Part shown: in pieces, positions 7,348 to 16,454 of the stretch | Layout of the letters: each line of letters starts with the position of its first letter | How positions within the stretch are numbered: the first letter of the stretch is position 1 | NCBI GenBank assembly: GCA_965200975.1 | Contig: OZ241740.1 | Coordinates: 1,922,001-1,986,000, forward strand | Length of the DNA: 64,000 bases | From: S5-327 sp965200975 | Lineage (GTDB): Bacteria; Chloroflexota; Dehalococcoidia; Lucifugimonadales; Australimonadaceae | Direction: 5' to 3' | Made by a program: the position numbers and the translations under genes | Notes under the pieces: generated by a model | Database searches by the model: none | Seen by the model: only the letters and a program-made list of their open reading frames with translations | What the model was told of the DNA's origin: nothing

Positions 7348-8829
7348 TTACGGCAGCCCTAGCTCGTCCCAGCGCTCGCCGACCTTGTCGAGTATCTCCA
7401 TCGTCGGTTTCGACGGCGGGGGCACCGGGAATTCCGTCGTCTTGTGCTCGCGGGTGGCGTCGAGGCCCATCCCCCGGCTCGGAGGCACGAAGTCCATCTC
7501 CCCCGGACGCCCCAGGTGGCGCGGAAGCTCCGCCCCCATATGCGCGTGATTGCCAGGCTCACAGAACGACACGATCCTCCACCACACGTCGTTCCAGTCC
7601 CGAACGTCGCAGTCCTCGTCGACGACGACCACCCACCGGTAGCGCAGGTGCGCGTAGGCGGCGTCGATAACCTCTTTCGCCTGCCCCTCGCGCTCGATCT
7701 TCGCCCGAATGACGATGACTCCGCCGGCGCCCGCATCCGGAAAGTGCACCTCCCGGATGTTCGTGAGGCCCGACTTGCTGACCAGCGTCTGCAGGATGGA
7801 GCCGGAGCGCATCAGCGGGCGCGGGTAGTCCTCGATGCGCCCGCATATCAGCCCGAAATTCACCGGGTTCTTGCGGTGCGTAATCGCATTCACCCGGAAC
7901 ACGAACACTTCGTAGTTCTTGTTGTAGAAGCCGGAAGACTCCCCGTGGGGGCCGTCGAAGTGGCGCTCTCCCGCCAGAATCTCCCCCTCGAGAATGTACT
8001 CGCTCTCCGCCGGAACCCACACGTCGATGGTGTCGCACTTCACGAGCTCGACCGGACGCCCGGCCCACGCGCCCGCCGCCTCGTACTCCGAGAGGCCGTT
8101 GGCGTTCTCCGGCACAGCCGTGCCGGCGGCGAGCACGAGCAACGGGTCCATGCCGATCGCGATGGCGCACGGGGTGTTCTTGCCCTCCGCCTCGTTCTCG
8201 AGCACGTGAACGGCGCCATTCCGGTCGCCGACGCCGCCGTAGCTCGAACCCTTGGGCGGCGCGGCGCCCACCTTGAAGTCGCCCTGTATCTTCACCGTCG
8301 TATGGTTCCGGTCGATAATCATCGAGCGGTACTGGCCCATATTGTGCGCGCCGGTCTTGGGGTCGACGGTGATGACGCCGGCCGTCGTAGCGATGTAGCG
8401 GCCTGCGTCGAGCTCGTGCCACAGCGGCGTGGGGATCTCTCCGAGATCGACGTCCTCGCCGAACACCTTCACCTCTTTCACCGGGCCGTCGTCGACCTTC
8501 ACGCACTCGAGGCGCTCAGCCATCCCCTCCTTCACGATGTCGTGCAGCTTCACCCAGTCCTTCGGGCCGTTGAAGGCGATGGACAGCTGGTCGAGCGAGT
8601 ACATGATGTTCGTAACAAGCTGCTTGTCAGGGTTGTCGACGATGTTCTCGAAGAGCAGGCCGGGGCCTCCGCGGGTGAGGTCGCGGTAGCTGATCGCGCC
8701 GACCTCGTGGTCGAGGTTCACAGGCGCCGTGATGCGCCTGAGGAGCCCGCGCTCCTCGAGAATCATCATGTACTCCCGCATGCTCTTGTAAGCCACAGGA
8801 TCGCGTTTGGTTGTAGTCGTCACGCTCAT
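7348..8829 (-). CDS. UbiD-family prenyl-FMN-dependent decarboxylase, copy 1
   Basis: The 493-residue protein spans the whole UbiD fold: PTPLWHELDAGRYIATTAGV, NMGQYRSMIIDRNHTTVKI, HVLENEAEGKNTPCAIAIGM, FDGPHGESSGFYN and VVVDEDCDVRDWNDVWWR, which carries the conserved acidic cluster. These enzymes remove or add CO2 on aromatic or alpha,beta-unsaturated acids. It lies 31 nt after a close paralogue on the same strand, and both follow a carboxylate transporter. That context suggests decarboxylation of an imported aromatic acid rather than ubiquinone synthesis. The substrate is not identifiable. ATG 8829 opens with MSVTTTTKRDPVAY. Confidence 0.93.
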   Translation of the reverse strand: MSVTTTTKRDPVAYKSMREYMMILEERGLLRRITAPVNLDHEVGAISYRDLTRGGPGLLFENIVDNPDKQLVTNIMYSLDQLSIAFNGPKDWVKLHDIVKEGMAERLECVKVDDGPVKEVKVFGEDVDLGEIPTPLWHELDAGRYIATTAGVITVDPKTGAHNMGQYRSMIIDRNHTTVKIQGDFKVGAAPPKGSSYGGVGDRNGAVHVLENEAEGKNTPCAIAIGMDPLLVLAAGTAVPENANGLSEYEAAGAWAGRPVELVKCDTIDVWVPAESEYILEGEILAGERHFDGPHGESSGFYNKNYEVFVFRVNAITHRKNPVNFGLICGRIEDYPRPLMRSGSILQTLVSKSGLTNIREVHFPDAGAGGVIVIRAKIEREGQAKEVIDAAYAHLRYRWVVVVDEDCDVRDWNDVWWRIVSFCEPGNHAHMGAELPRHLGRPGEMDFVPPSRGMGLDATREHKTTEFPVPPPSKPTMEILDKVGERWDELGLP

Positions 8830-8860
8830 CTCTCCTGAATGCGATTGCTTTCCGTCGCGC

Positions 8861-10327
8861 CTAGCTGAGGCCCAGCTCCTTCCAGCGCGACGCCACGTGC
8901 TCCATCATCTGCATGCTGGGCTGAGCAACGCCTGGACGCGGGTGCGCGTACTCCTTGAACGGAAACGTCGCGTCGAACCCCATACCGTAGGTCGGCGGAA
9001 CGAACTCCACCGAGCCGGGATGCGGCTCCGGGAACACGTACTCCCGGCCCCGGCGCATATCGCGGTCGGGCACCACCGACGACACGATGCGCCACAGCAC
9101 GTCGTTCCAATCGCGCACGTTGCAATCCTCGTCCACTACAATCACCCACCGGTAGCGCATATGCTCGTAGGCCGCGTCGATAATCTGCCCGGGCTGCTCC
9201 GGGCTCGTAATCTGCGCCCGGATAATCAGAAACCCCGAACGCCCCGCGTCGGGGAAGAAGACTTCCTTGATGTTCGTGAGGCCCGACTTGGCGATAAGCA
9301 CGTCGAGCAGCGTGTTCGAGCGCATCAGCGGACGGGGGTAGTCCTCGATGCGCCCGCAGATGAGCCCGAAGCTGATGGGGTCTTTGCGGTGCGTAATCGC
9401 CTTGATCTTCACCATAAAGGTCGAGGGATGCTGGTTGTAGAAACCGGTCGACTCGCCGTGCGGGCCGTCGTTCACCCGCTCATACGGCACGACTTCGCCC
9501 TCCAGAACGATCTCGGCGTTGGCGGGAACGAGCAGGTCGCTGGTCTCGCACTTCACCAGATCGACCGGCCTCCCGGCCCAGGCGCCCGCCGCCTCGTACT
9601 CGCCGTAGCCGTTCTCGTCGTGAGGCACCGCAGTGCCGCACGAGAGCGTGAGCAGCGGGTCCATCCCCAGCACAATCGCGCACGGAGTCGGCAGGCCGTT
9701 CGCCTCGTTCTCGAGCACGTGGGTGGCGCCGTTCCTGTCGCCCGTCCCGCCGTAGTTCGAGCCTTGCGGCGGTTTCGCCCCGACCGCCCAGTCGCCCATA
9801 ATCTCGACGGTCGTCGTGTTCTTGTCGATGATCATCGAGCGGTACTGGCCCATATTCAGATTGCCGTTCGCGGGGTCGCGCGTGACGAACCCGGCGGTCG
9901 TGCCGATGTAGCGGCCCCCGTCCTCCTCGTGCCATCGCGGCGTGGGGAGCATGTCGAGATCGACATCCTCGCCCATAATCTTCACGTCCTTCACAGGCCC
10001 CGAGGGCACATGGTTGGCCGGCATGCGGCGCTGCATGCCTTCGTGGATGATGTCTCTCAGCGCCGCCCAGTCCGGATCGCCGTTAAGGGCGAGCGCGAGC
10101 TGGTCTTCGCGGTACATCACATTGGCGACGAGCGGCATCCCCGGGTAGTCCTTGATGTTCTCGAACCACAGGGCGGGGCCATCGCGGACAAGGTCGCGGT
10201 ACGCGATGGCGCCAAGCTCGCCGTCGAGGTTTACCTCGGCGGCGACGCGCTTCAGCATGCCGTTGTCTTCAAGGAGCTTCAGGTAGCCGCGCAAGTCGTC
10301 GTAGGGAACGCGTTCTCGAGTCGCCAT
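8861..10327 (-). CDS. UbiD-family prenyl-FMN-dependent decarboxylase, copy 2
   Basis: The 488-residue paralogue of the next gene shares GPHGES-GFYN, FGLICGRIEDYPRPLMRS, SGLTNI and VVDEDC-VRDWNDV blocks almost unchanged, so the pair arose by tandem duplication. They differ in the amino-terminal third and C-terminal tail, which could mean different substrates or a heteromeric enzyme. ATG 10327 (MATRERVPYDDLRG) is preferred over a much longer reading upstream because GGAGAGG precedes it and the family begins there. A TAGACT box at 10384-10389 suggests its own promoter, separating it from the transporter genes across the repeat block. Confidence 0.93.
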   Translation of the reverse strand: MATRERVPYDDLRGYLKLLEDNGMLKRVAAEVNLDGELGAIAYRDLVRDGPALWFENIKDYPGMPLVANVMYREDQLALALNGDPDWAALRDIIHEGMQRRMPANHVPSGPVKDVKIMGEDVDLDMLPTPRWHEEDGGRYIGTTAGFVTRDPANGNLNMGQYRSMIIDKNTTTVEIMGDWAVGAKPPQGSNYGGTGDRNGATHVLENEANGLPTPCAIVLGMDPLLTLSCGTAVPHDENGYGEYEAAGAWAGRPVDLVKCETSDLLVPANAEIVLEGEVVPYERVNDGPHGESTGFYNQHPSTFMVKIKAITHRKDPISFGLICGRIEDYPRPLMRSNTLLDVLIAKSGLTNIKEVFFPDAGRSGFLIIRAQITSPEQPGQIIDAAYEHMRYRWVIVVDEDCNVRDWNDVLWRIVSSVVPDRDMRRGREYVFPEPHPGSVEFVPPTYGMGFDATFPFKEYAHPRPGVAQPSMQMMEHVASRWKELGLS

Positions 10328-10383
10328 AGAGCCTCTCCTCCCTGGAAAGCAGGCCGCGCAAGCGCCGGCTGCAGGACGGGCCG

Positions 10384-10389
10384 AGTCTA
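10384..10389 (-). promoter_or_regulatory. Candidate extended -10 box for the ubiD pair
   Basis: TGC-TAGACT on the minus strand lies about 57 nt upstream of the ubiD copy 2 ATG. It matches the TGC-TAnnAT pattern seen before other genes here, except for one base. Confidence 0.35.
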
Positions 10390-10432
10390 GCACCGCCCGG
10401 ACGCTACGGCTAGCCGCGCATGGCTTTCGATC

Positions 10433-10760
10433 AGCGCCGGCGCGCTGCTGAGAGAGCGTCCGCTCCCCCAGATCCCCTGGGAAGCCTCCCCGCAGACCGC
10501 TTGGGGAACTCGGCAGAGTTCGCGGGGGCGGCAGCGGCAGAGGGGAGGGCGTGAGCGCCGGCGCACTGCTGGGAGAGCGTCCGCTCCCCCAGACCCCCTG
10601 GGGAGTCTCCCCGCAGACCGCTTGGGGAACTCGGCAGAGTTCGCGGGGGCGGCAGCGGCAGAGGGGAGGGCGTGAGCGCCGGCGCGCTGCTGGGAGAGCG
10701 TCCGCTCCCCCAGACCCCCTGGGGAGTCTTCCGCAGACCGCTTGGGGATGGCGCGGGACC
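10433..10760. repeat. Tandem repeat, 121-bp period, about 2.7 copies
   Basis: Units begin at 10433, 10554 and 10675 with AGCGCCGGCGC. Each contains the dispersed element core (10447-10480, 10568-10601, 10689-10722) followed by CCCCGCAGACCGCTTGGGG and a GGCAGCGGCAGAGGGGAGGG tract. The third unit is truncated. It fills the gap between TctB and the ubiD pair and carries no plausible gene. Confidence 0.9.
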
Positions 10761-10773
10761 GTCTTGGGGAAAT

Positions 10774-11448
10774 TTAGAAGATCCGCGTGAACCAGTCGTT
10801 CACCGGGTACTCGACTCCCAGCCAGCGGAAGAGCAGCGGCTCGTACCAGAAAATGTCGAGCGTCATATCGAGTACGCCGACGATGAACGTCTCGAACGCC
10901 GCCCCAATCAGCAGCGCCCACCACCACCTCATCCGCGTCCAAAAGACCAGGTAACAGACGACCCACAGCGGCAGGCCGGCGTGAAAGCCGATGAACCACA
11001 CTAGCAGCACCAGAAGGATGAGCGTCCCGAAGTACAGGAAAGCGCGGCGCCTTTCGGCTTCCGGGTCCTCTCCCAGACGGAACCCCAAGTCCATAATCAT
11101 GCCCGCTTCCAGAGCCTTGCGCCGCCGCAGCACTGTAACGAGGCGGATAACCCACAACGGCGCCCCAACGCCTATGACAATGAACGGAAGCCATCGCCCC
11201 GGCAGCCGCAGATCATGAATCCCGAACTGGTCGGCGATGCCCGGCGCGCTCTGAAAGAGGAAGCACGACACCGATCCGAGCGGCGTACTCACGCCCGCCT
11301 CGCAGTCCCGCGCGACAGGCAAGACGACGACCTGAAACAGGTAGACAGCCGACAACACCGCAATCACGCCGAGCAGCACCAGCTCCCCGATAATCTCCGG
11401 CGATGTCCACGGGACCTGCCGGTGAGAAGGCGGAGGCGAGCTGCTCAT
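10774..11448 (-). CDS. Tripartite tricarboxylate transporter small membrane subunit (TctB family)
   Basis: The 224-residue protein has about four hydrophobic helices: IIGELVLLGVIAVLSAVYLF, WLPFIVIGVGAPLWVIRLVT, FLYFGTLILLVLLVWFIGF and MRWWWALLIGAAFETFIVGV. This is the layout of the poorly conserved TctB subunit, and it follows TctA with an ATGA overlap. TctB works with TctA and the extracytoplasmic TctC receptor in sodium- or proton-driven uptake of carboxylates. The assignment rests on topology and gene order more than on sequence motifs. A longer upstream reading would have a charged, non-membrane N-terminus, so ATG 11448 is preferred. Confidence 0.82.
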   Translation of the reverse strand: MSSSPPPSHRQVPWTSPEIIGELVLLGVIAVLSAVYLFQVVVLPVARDCEAGVSTPLGSVSCFLFQSAPGIADQFGIHDLRLPGRWLPFIVIGVGAPLWVIRLVTVLRRRKALEAGMIMDLGFRLGEDPEAERRRAFLYFGTLILLVLLVWFIGFHAGLPLWVVCYLVFWTRMRWWWALLIGAAFETFIVGVLDMTLDIFWYEPLLFRWLGVEYPVNDWFTRIF

Positions 11449-13088
11449 GCCGGACGCTCTTGCCCACCGGGGCCATCCTCGAGGTCGGCCTCGATTTGCG
11501 TCTGCGATTGCAGCCGCTGCGCGCCTCGCTGCACTCGCAGCGAGAAGTAGACGGCAAGCCCCACGACGACGATGATGCCGATAAACGCCGGCTGCCACAC
11601 CATCGAAATCCCTTCCGCTTGTATGGAAATGCTCATGAACTTCTCGAGCGGCTGGGCGAGGACGATCGCGATAAGAATCGGCGGCCTCGGCCATGCGTAC
11701 GCCTTCATAAACATCCCAAGCGCCGCGAAGGCGAGCACCACCGTCAGGTCATTTATGTCGAGGTTCGCCTGAAACGCCGAAAGCATCACAACGCCGATGA
11801 CGATGGGCGCAAGCGCCAGCGGCGGCACCGCCGCCACCTTGGTCAGGGCAGCCGAGAACCGCAGCACAATCGGCACCACAATGATGTTCGCAAGGACAAT
11901 GACGTAGACGAACGACAGCGTCAGATTCAGATGCTTGTCCGGGTCGACCATCTGCGGCCCAGGCTGAATGCCGACAATAAAGAGGAACCCCAGCACAATC
12001 GCCATCGGCGCGCTGCCGGGAATCGCAAACAGCAGCGTCGGCATCAGCACTCCGCCGTCCGTCGAGTTGTTCGACGACTCAGGAGCAATAACCCCCCGAA
12101 TGTCGCCCGTCCCGAAGGTGTCCCTGGCGCCCGGCTCGGTCTGGCGCGCGTTGGCGTACGCAAGCCAGTGCGCCGGCGTTGGGCCAAGGCCCGGCATCGC
12201 TCCGATGAACACGCCGATCAGCGATGAACGCGCGATGAGCAGCTTGTGCCGAAGCGCCTCGCGCATTCCCTGGTAGACGTCGCGGTTCCCTTCCTTCAGC
12301 ATGTCGCTCAGCCGTTCCCGGGCGATAGGCGTATTGCTGATGACCAGGTCGGCAATCTCCGGTATCGCGAAAAGCCCCACGACCACAGGAACGATGTCGA
12401 TGCCGTCGTACAGGTAGTCGATCCCGAAGGTCGCCCGCTCCGCCTGCGCTATGTTGGTGAAGCCGATGAGCCCGATGAGCAGACCCAGCACGGCGGTGAG
12501 CAGCCCCTTGACTATCGCGCCGGAGCTGACGATGCCGACCGCGGCGATGCCGAGCAGCGAGAGCAGGAAAAACTCGGGCGACCCGAAGAGGCGCAGCAGC
12601 TCCCGCGCGAACGGGATCACCGCGAAGAGGGCGACGCCCCCGATGACTCCCCCAATGAGCGACGACATATACGAAGCGCCCAGGGCGTAGCCCGCGTATC
12701 CCCTCCTCGCAAGCGGGTAGCCGTCCAGAATCGTCGCCTGCGACGAACGCGCGCCCGGAATACCGAGCAGTATCGACGGGATCGGCTCTGTCAGGTCGTT
12801 CGCCGCCATGTAGGCGATCACCAGCGGCAGCGAAATGAACGGGTCGAGCTCCGTGGCGAAGCTCAGAACGACGATCAGAAAGGGCAGCCCCCCTCCCGGC
12901 ATCAGGCCCGAAACAAGGGCGATGGGAATCATAATGACGATGGCGATCATCGGCCCCGGACGCGCAAGCTGCCGCGCGCCGTCGACCGCCGCATCGAAAA
13001 ACGCCGCGTCGATAGCCTGGGCGTAGAACCACCCCAGGACGATAACCACGCAGACGGAGAGAACGGTTATGGGCAGTCGGCTCGTCAT
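11445..13088 (-). CDS. tctA: Tripartite tricarboxylate transporter large membrane subunit TctA
   Basis: The 547-residue polytopic protein shows the TctA signatures LVSGLMPGGGLPFLIVVLSF, AYMAANDLTEPIPSILLGIP, GALGASYMSS-like blocks (YALGASYMSSLIGGVIGG), IGAMPGLGPTPAHWLAY and ESSNNSTDGGVLMPTLLFAI. It is the transport channel of a TTT system that imports carboxylates delivered by TctC. ATG 13088 (MTSRLPITVL) is used; an in-frame TTG at 13121 is possible and neither has a clear ribosome site. It lies 222 nt after TctC, with a hairpin between them, and its stop overlaps the TctB start. Confidence 0.93.
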   Translation of the reverse strand: MTSRLPITVLSVCVVIVLGWFYAQAIDAAFFDAAVDGARQLARPGPMIAIVIMIPIALVSGLMPGGGLPFLIVVLSFATELDPFISLPLVIAYMAANDLTEPIPSILLGIPGARSSQATILDGYPLARRGYAGYALGASYMSSLIGGVIGGVALFAVIPFARELLRLFGSPEFFLLSLLGIAAVGIVSSGAIVKGLLTAVLGLLIGLIGFTNIAQAERATFGIDYLYDGIDIVPVVVGLFAIPEIADLVISNTPIARERLSDMLKEGNRDVYQGMREALRHKLLIARSSLIGVFIGAMPGLGPTPAHWLAYANARQTEPGARDTFGTGDIRGVIAPESSNNSTDGGVLMPTLLFAIPGSAPMAIVLGFLFIVGIQPGPQMVDPDKHLNLTLSFVYVIVLANIIVVPIVLRFSAALTKVAAVPPLALAPIVIGVVMLSAFQANLDINDLTVVLAFAALGMFMKAYAWPRPPILIAIVLAQPLEKFMSISIQAEGISMVWQPAFIGIIVVVGLAVYFSLRVQRGAQRLQSQTQIEADLEDGPGGQERPA

Positions 13089-13250
13089 AGGCGTAAGACC
13101 GGTAACGCTACGCGGGCGCAATCACTCCGTCAAGCAGCGCAGAGGGGCCCGGCAACTGTTCAGAGCGGCTAGGCGGGCGCGCGATAGCGCCCTTCTCCCG
13201 CAACTCCCGGCATCGCGCCGGCGCTCATCCCCCGGCGCCCTCTGATAGCA

Positions 13251-13278
13251 GAAGGAGCGGGCCGAAGCCCGCCCCTTC
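13251..13278 (-). terminator. Hairpin between tctC and tctA (attenuator or processing site)
   Basis: On the minus strand GAAGGGGCGGGC, loop TTCG, and GCCCGCTCCTTC pair over 12 bp with one mismatch. It lies 33 nt after the TctC stop. A partial terminator here would let the binding protein be made in excess of the membrane subunits. The T-tail is weak (CTTCTGCT). Confidence 0.6.
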
Positions 13279-13310
13279 TTTAGTCCGATTTGCATCCACG
13301 CGGCCGAAGC

Positions 13311-14564
13311 CTACTGCGCGCCGTAGAGGCTTGCGAACAGCTCCCGGGCCGCCGGACTGAAGTCCTGCGCCTTCTGGATGTTCTCCACCAGTATCGCCGG
13401 GTCCCCGTACTTCACCGGACGCTCCGCAAGCTCCGCCTTCTCGACGAACTCGCGGTCCTCGACGATCTCGCGGAACACCCGCTGCCACGTGAGAACGACC
13501 TCCTCCGGAGTGCCGGGCGCCATCACGAACATCCGGGCCATCGACTCAAGGCTCTGCGCGAGCAGGAAGGCGTTCTGCTGCTCTTCCGTCGAGTCAATCA
13601 CGTCGAACATATGCGGCACCTGATCCGACTGCAGTCCCGTTCCCAACCGGTCCAGAAACTCCTGGCTGATCGGCGCGCGCGACCAGAACAGCGGCACCAA
13701 CTCGCGGCTCTCGTACCACTCCGGGTACAGGTTCGTTATGTACTGGAAGTCGCACCGCGTCGTGGCGTCGAGCTCGTCGCGGTCAATCGCCGCCAGCACT
13801 TCAGACGTCCCCTCGTAGCCGTAGATGACTTTGATAGGACCGCCGAGCGCCTCGACGAACTGACCGCCAATCATGTCCCCGCCCGCCGACGACGTCCCTG
13901 TCGTGATGGGCCGGCCTAGCGCCAGCACCTCCTCCCAGGACGTCGCTACATCGCGGCGGACGCACATCGTCAGGTGGTCGTCGTTGAAGCTCGGCGTGCC
14001 GATGAGCTCGACCGTGTTGATATCGAAGTCTTCACGGTCGATGCCTGCGGCTTCCGCCGCCGGGTGGCGGGGGGCCATCGGATGAATCGTCAGGCCGTCG
14101 GGGTTCGAGCGCATCGTCTCCTGCAAGCCGCGGAGGCCGCCGCCGCCGGGCAGGTTGGCGACGATCACCTTCGGGTTGCCTGGCATCAGGCGCTCAACCG
14201 CTTCCGCAAGGAGGCGGGAGTACGCGTCGTAGCCGCCGCCGGGCGAGAAGCCGACGATAATCTTTATCGTCTTGCCGCTGAAGTACTCCTCAGCGTCGAA
14301 CCCTGGCGGAGGAGGAATCGGCGTCGGCGTCGCTGTGGGCGCCGGAACAGGCGTGGGCGTCGCCGTGGGGGGCGGCGTAACGTCCGGCGGCACGGGCGTC
14401 GCCGTCGGCGTCGCCGTAGGAGGAACAGTAGCCGCCGGGACAGGCGTCGCTGTCGCCGTAGGCCGCGGAGTGGCGGTCGGGTCCTCGCTGCCGCAAGCCG
14501 CGAGCACGGCGAGCAACACGGCGCCCGCCGCTAGCAGACCAATCCATTTTCTAGCCCGAGACAT
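13311..14564 (-). CDS. Tripartite tricarboxylate transporter receptor lipoprotein (TctC/Bug family)
   Basis: The 417-residue protein has a signal peptide with lipobox AVLAAC (Cys24), then about 65 residues of Pro/Thr repeats, then a Bug-type binding domain: TIKIIVGFSPGGGYDAYSRL, VIVANLPGGGGLRGLQE and ITTGTSSAGGDMIGGQFVEA. Bug receptors clasp carboxylates outside the membrane and pass them to TctA/TctB. ATG 14564 has GGGAGG 7-8 nt upstream. It is the first gene of the TTT operon. The co-oriented UbiD enzymes suggest that aromatic or unsaturated carboxylates are the cargo, which is inference only. The linker resembles that of the haem-binding lipoprotein. Confidence 0.92.
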   Translation of the reverse strand: MSRARKWIGLLAAGAVLLAVLAACGSEDPTATPRPTATATPVPAATVPPTATPTATPVPPDVTPPPTATPTPVPAPTATPTPIPPPPGFDAEEYFSGKTIKIIVGFSPGGGYDAYSRLLAEAVERLMPGNPKVIVANLPGGGGLRGLQETMRSNPDGLTIHPMAPRHPAAEAAGIDREDFDINTVELIGTPSFNDDHLTMCVRRDVATSWEEVLALGRPITTGTSSAGGDMIGGQFVEALGGPIKVIYGYEGTSEVLAAIDRDELDATTRCDFQYITNLYPEWYESRELVPLFWSRAPISQEFLDRLGTGLQSDQVPHMFDVIDSTEEQQNAFLLAQSLESMARMFVMAPGTPEEVVLTWQRVFREIVEDREFVEKAELAERPVKYGDPAILVENIQKAQDFSPAARELFASLYGAQ

Positions 14565-14896
14565 CAGCAGAGCCTCCCTGATCTTGGTTAGCAAAAGCCC
14601 CTGAGCGAGACATGTCGCCTTGCGCACAGGGTACGTCATGCTAGCATCACACACGCGCGTCGGGCAATAGCAACCATCCGCGCACCTGTTCAGACTACAA
14701 ACGAGGATATCCGGGAAGCGAATCGCTCTCCCGGCAGCGCGCCGGCGCGCTGCCGCTCTTCGCTCGCCAGCCCTCTCGCCGCAGACGCAGTTCAGGGGAA
14801 TCGGGGAGCGCACGCTCTTCCGGTTCCGGAACGCGTTGCGGCGGCGGAGCGCTCCGCGTGCCAAACCTGCAGGGCCAGGAACAAGGAGGCAGCCCA
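14565..14896. other. Divergent intergenic region with degenerate dispersed-element copy
   Basis: This 332-bp gap separates the TTT operon (-) from the flavin oxidase gene (+). It contains a perfect palindrome ATGCTAGCAT near 14638-14647 and a decayed copy of the dispersed element in reverse orientation near 14803-14821 (GGGGAGCGCACGCTCTTCC). No confident promoter or gene is seen. Confidence 0.5.
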
Positions 14897-16057
14897 ATGA
14901 CAAACTCACAGGCGTATGACGTCATTGTCGTGGGCGTGGGCGGGATGGGCAGCGCTACGGTGCGCAGCCTGGCGGAACGCGGCCTGCGCGTGCTCGGCCT
15001 CGACCAGTTCGGCATCCCTCACGACCAGGGATCATCCCACGGCCTCACCCGCATCATCCGCCTCGCCTTCCACGAGGGCCCAGCCTACGTGCCCCTCGGA
15101 CGCCGCGCCTACGAGCTGTGGCGCGACCTCGAGCGCCGCTCGGGCGAGCAGGTGCTGCATATCACCGGCTCAGTCCACGCCGGAGCGCCCGGCGCCGCCG
15201 GTTTCGAGAACACGCTCCGCTCCTGCGTCGAGCAAGACGTCCCCCACACCGTGCTCTCCAGCGCCGACCTCTCCGAGCGCTTCCCCGGCTACCGCCTGCC
15301 CGCAGAGATGATGGCCGTCGTGCAGCCCGAGGGCGGATTCCTCGCTCCCGAGCGTTGCATAGCCGCTTCCGTGGCCGTAGCGCGCGAGCAGGGCGCCGAC
15401 GTGCGCGAGGGCGAGGCGATGCTCGATTGGGCCCCCACGTCGTACGGCGTCCGCGTCTCCACAGCGCGTGGAACGTACGAGGCCGGCGCGCTCGTGCTCA
15501 CCGCGGGCGCCTGGGCCGGCAAGCTCATCCCCGAGCTCTCAGGCGTCGCCGTCCCCGAACGCCAGGCCGTCGCATGGTTCGCGCCGCGCAGACCCGAACT
15601 CTTCGACCCGTCCCGCTTCCCGGTCTTCATCGTCACCTGGCGCGGAGAAGAGCACTACGGGTTCCCGGCGTTCGGCGTCCCCGGCTACAAGGTGGGGAAG
15701 TTCCACAACCACGGAGAGTTCACCGACCCCAACGCGCTCGATCGGGCTTACCGGGCGTCCGACGAGGAGATGCTGCGGGCGTTCACTGAAGAGTGCTTCC
15801 CCGACGCGGCTGGTCCGCTGCTCAGGTACGTCGTGTGCATGTTCACCAACTCGCCCGACAAGCACTTCATCATCGGCAAGCACCAAACGTACCCGCAGGT
15901 CTCGTTCGCCGCCGGCTTCTCCGGCCACGGATTCAAGTTCTGCAGCGCCATCGGCGAGATAATGGGCGACCTCGCGCAGACCGGCGAGTCCCGCCACGAC
16001 ATCTCCCCCTTCAACCCTCGCCGGTTCAGCGAAGCGCCGAACGCGCCCGCCTCCTAA
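14897..16057 (+). CDS. Sarcosine oxidase / N-methyl-amino-acid oxidase family flavoenzyme
   Basis: The 386-residue protein opens with the dinucleotide-binding turn VIVVGVGGMGSATVRSLAER and ends with the MSOX block GFSGHGFKFCSAIGE. Cys314 in CMFTNSPDKHFIIG aligns with the cysteine that covalently holds FAD in monomeric sarcosine oxidase and N-methyltryptophan oxidase. The family oxidises secondary amines to imines with H2O2 release. ATG 14897 has GGAGG 7 nt upstream; a longer in-frame reading from 14858 is less likely. It stands alone on the plus strand. The exact amine substrate cannot be read from the sequence. Confidence 0.92.
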   Translation: MTNSQAYDVIVVGVGGMGSATVRSLAERGLRVLGLDQFGIPHDQGSSHGLTRIIRLAFHEGPAYVPLGRRAYELWRDLERRSGEQVLHITGSVHAGAPGAAGFENTLRSCVEQDVPHTVLSSADLSERFPGYRLPAEMMAVVQPEGGFLAPERCIAASVAVAREQGADVREGEAMLDWAPTSYGVRVSTARGTYEAGALVLTAGAWAGKLIPELSGVAVPERQAVAWFAPRRPELFDPSRFPVFIVTWRGEEHYGFPAFGVPGYKVGKFHNHGEFTDPNALDRAYRASDEEMLRAFTEECFPDAAGPLLRYVVCMFTNSPDKHFIIGKHQTYPQVSFAAGFSGHGFKFCSAIGEIMGDLAQTGESRHDISPFNPRRFSEAPNAPAS

Positions 16058-16073
16058 GCGCCCACCGCGCGCG

Positions 16074-16454
16074 TTACTCGCCGTCGGCGGAGTGAGCGCT
16101 GTGGTCGTGCCCCATATCGAGATCGAGCGCCTTGTGCACCGGCTCCCCGTGGTCGAGCCGGCCCACGATCTCGTCCATATGCTCGTTCGGTTCGTCGCCG
16201 AACGACTCGCCCATGCGGCGGAAGAACTGCGCCATTGACGCCGGGTTCGTGTAGTCCACCCCGTCCAGCAGCTCGGCCTTGTTGAGCTTGCTCGGGTCGG
16301 CTGCAGGCCGGAGCACGCGGAACGTCGAGAAAACCCTGCGCGTATCAGCGCTCCCGCAACAGCTGCAACTGCTTGTCGCGTCAGTCGTCATATGCCGAAA
16401 GAACAGGGACGACTTCTCCCCGCACGCATTGCACCTGAACTCGTATATCGGCAT
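16074..16454 (-). CDS. FmdB-family zinc-ribbon protein
   Basis: The 126-residue protein begins MPIYEFRCNACGEKSSLFF, typical of the FmdB/CxxC_CxxC_SSSS family, with zinc ligands Cys8, Cys11, Cys30 and Cys33. The C-terminal half is acidic and His-rich (DMGHDHSAHSADGE) and may bind metal. The family has been named a putative regulator, but its role is not established. It ends 16 nt from the convergent flavin-oxidase gene and lies 67 nt downstream of the deiodinase-like gene on the same strand. Confidence 0.85.
   Translation of the reverse strand: MPIYEFRCNACGEKSSLFFRHMTTDATSSCSCCGSADTRRVFSTFRVLRPAADPSKLNKAELLDGVDYTNPASMAQFFRRMGESFGDEPNEHMDEIVGRLDHGEPVHKALDLDMGHDHSAHSADGE

Noticed and set aside
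10433..10760. Possible CRISPR array
   Set aside because: The repeats are 121 bp and continuous, with no unique spacers and no cas genes.
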